A DNA stretch of 5,338 nt from a bacterium (GTDB lineage: Bacteria > Patescibacteria > Dojkabacteria > JAKAPS01 > JAJZLI01): NCBI GenBank assembly GCA_021809565.1, contig JAJZKG010000037.1:1-5338 (forward strand), written 5' to 3'. Below the pieces are notes generated by a model. That model was given only the letters and a program-made list of their open reading frames with translations. It made no database searches and had not been told where the DNA came from. This document shows, one piece after another, positions 4,301-5,338 of the stretch; positions within the stretch are counted from its first letter, which is position 1; every line of letters starts with the position of its first letter. The translations under genes and the position numbers were made by a program.

Positions 4301-5338
4301 TTGAGTAAATTAGAAATTGATAATGAATTTAAAGAATTCCAAGAGGATGTTGATAATGGCAAATATAATTCGCCATTAGAAGTTCCATTAGAGATATGGG
4401 GAAATTCGTCTTGGGAACTATTAGATAAAAAAACTTTAGAAAATCTATTATTACCATTCCTAAATTTTACTTTTAAACGTGCAGTTAAAGTTATGCCTAT
4501 TTATAAGGGCGCATATAAAAAGATTCAAAAAATTGAATCATTTGATGATTTTAAAAGCATACCTATTTTAGTAAAAGATTCCACATCAAACACCGTAGGT
4601 TTTCGTAATAAAATAAATGAGAATCCATATACCATGCTTCCTACCGATATTAAAAATAATTACCACATATATAAATCAGGAGGAACAAAAGGCACAGCAA
4701 CACCAACATTTATAACACCTATAGATAGAGAAATAGAAAGTAGAGGATTTTCACGTGCATTTAAATATGCTGGATTTAAGGACTCTGATAGAGTACTAAG
4801 CACGTATAACCCAACACATAAGGGTGGGGAAGAAGCTAAAGAAGCAATGTTAAAAATTGGAGCAGCATATATGCCACGTAGATTAACTGATACCGTTGAA
4901 GATGTAATCAATACAATAAAAAAATATAAAATAAATTCTATAATAACAACACAAGGACCTATATCTGAAGGAGATAAGGTAGCTAAAGGTGGAGGTATTA
5001 GCTTACTATCATTAATTGAATCTGGCCAAGACACCTTGGAAGAGTATATTGACAAAATTGTTTTAGGAGGTTATGGCGTAATAGATGAAGTTATAAATTG
5101 GTCAAAAACTTACGAAAAACCTATTGCTAGTTTATTAGGGTCATCTGAAGCTATACCACAAGCAGGAAGTACGTTATTACAAACAAATACAAAAATATGT
5201 AACTATAACAATTTACACTTATTTAACGGACCACATTATGTAGAGGTAGTAAAAGAAGAAGATGGTATAATAGTCCCTGTAAAAAAAGGTGAAACGGGAT
5301 TATTAGTTTACACCACTATTGCGCGGGAGGGTACCATA
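4301..5338 (+). CDS. PaaK-like adenylate-forming acyl ligase, 3'-truncated
   Basis: The frame is open from TTG 4301 to the right edge (346 codons). An in-frame stop lies at 4277-4279, and the first in-frame ATG is only codon 65, so the TTG start is well supported. The protein resembles the phenylacetate-CoA ligase (PaaK) branch of the ANL superfamily, which activates a carboxylic acid as acyl-AMP and then usually forms an acyl-CoA. Visible landmarks are the phosphate-binding YKSGGTKGTATP (124-135), the segment THKGGEEAKEAMLKIGAAYMP (172-192) that matches the family's GG...GA..IP pattern, GSSEAIPQAG (280-289) in place of the Y-G-x-[ST]-E motif, and GETGLLVYTTIAREG (330-344). The later ribose-binding region and C-terminal lid, expected to add about 90 residues, lie outside. 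A LuxE-like acyl-protein synthetase is a less likely alternative. The substrate is unknown. It follows the FIST gene after one base. Confidence 0.85.
   Translation, partial: MSKLEIDNEFKEFQEDVDNGKYNSPLEVPLEIWGNSSWELLDKKTLENLLLPFLNFTFKRAVKVMPIYKGAYKKIQKIESFDDFKSIPILVKDSTSNTVGFRNKINENPYTMLPTDIKNNYHIYKSGGTKGTATPTFITPIDREIESRGFSRAFKYAGFKDSDRVLSTYNPTHKGGEEAKEAMLKIGAAYMPRRLTDTVEDVINTIKKYKINSIITTQGPISEGDKVAKGGGISLLSLIESGQDTLEEYIDKIVLGGYGVIDEVINWSKTYEKPIASLLGSSEAIPQAGSTLLQTNTKICNYNNLHLFNGPHYVEVVKEEDGIIVPVKKGETGLLVYTTIAREGTI

Noticed and set aside
4660..5055. Minus-strand ORF of 131 codons inside the ligase
   Set aside because: It is opposite the conserved ligase motifs on the plus strand. Its serine/proline/leucine-rich composition is that of an antisense shadow. 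The same holds for the minus-strand ORFs at 2685-2981, 3441-3662 and 3672-4037.
1..5338. CRISPR array, insertion sequence or attachment site
   Set aside because: I found no regularly spaced repeats, transposase gene, terminal inverted repeats with target duplication, or tRNA-flanking direct repeats.

Overview
The window is strongly AT-rich and looks archaeal. Gene starts are preceded by TATA-type boxes about 26 bp upstream of the expected transcript start, one gene appears leaderless, and the regulator at the left edge is a tandem Lrp/AsnC protein of a style common in archaea. I cannot name the species. An acidophilic or thermophilic archaeon (Thermoplasmata, or a small-genome archaeon of the ARMAN/DPANN kind) is a reasonable guess but is not proven by the sequence.

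Left part (1-1281, minus strand): a large 3'-truncated transcription factor. It has a transposase-like N-terminal segment, a classical Lrp winged helix with a RAM-type ligand-binding domain, and a second diverged HTH/RAM-like half. Its promoter is compact and probably leaderless. Two identical 13-bp copies of a perfect palindrome, taacatgtta, sit 51 bp apart, one between the TATA box and the start codon, which suggests autoregulation.

Divergent block (about 1431-2131, plus strand): a strong TATA box leads into a GC-rich 13-bp stem whose 5' arm carries a Shine-Dalgarno-like GGTG/GGAG and is followed at once by an ATG opening a 27-codon ORF. Beyond it lie two small overlapping genes of unknown function (71 and 115 codons). 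The 115-codon product has the strand-helix order of a lone RAM/ferredoxin-like domain.

Spacer (2132-2487): no gene seen. It holds three short hairpins and then a TATA box for the next operon.

Right part (2488-5338, plus strand): a tight three-gene operon of an unrecognised 146-residue protein, a complete FIST_N/FIST_C ligand-binding protein (456 residues), and a PaaK-like adenylate-forming acyl ligase that runs off the right edge. The genes are spaced 0 and 1 bp apart. The first and third share an identical 13-nt sequence directly before the start codon, which fixes a TTG start for the ligase. The operon suggests coupling of a small-molecule sensor with an acyl-activating enzyme. That link is inferred from gene order, not shown.
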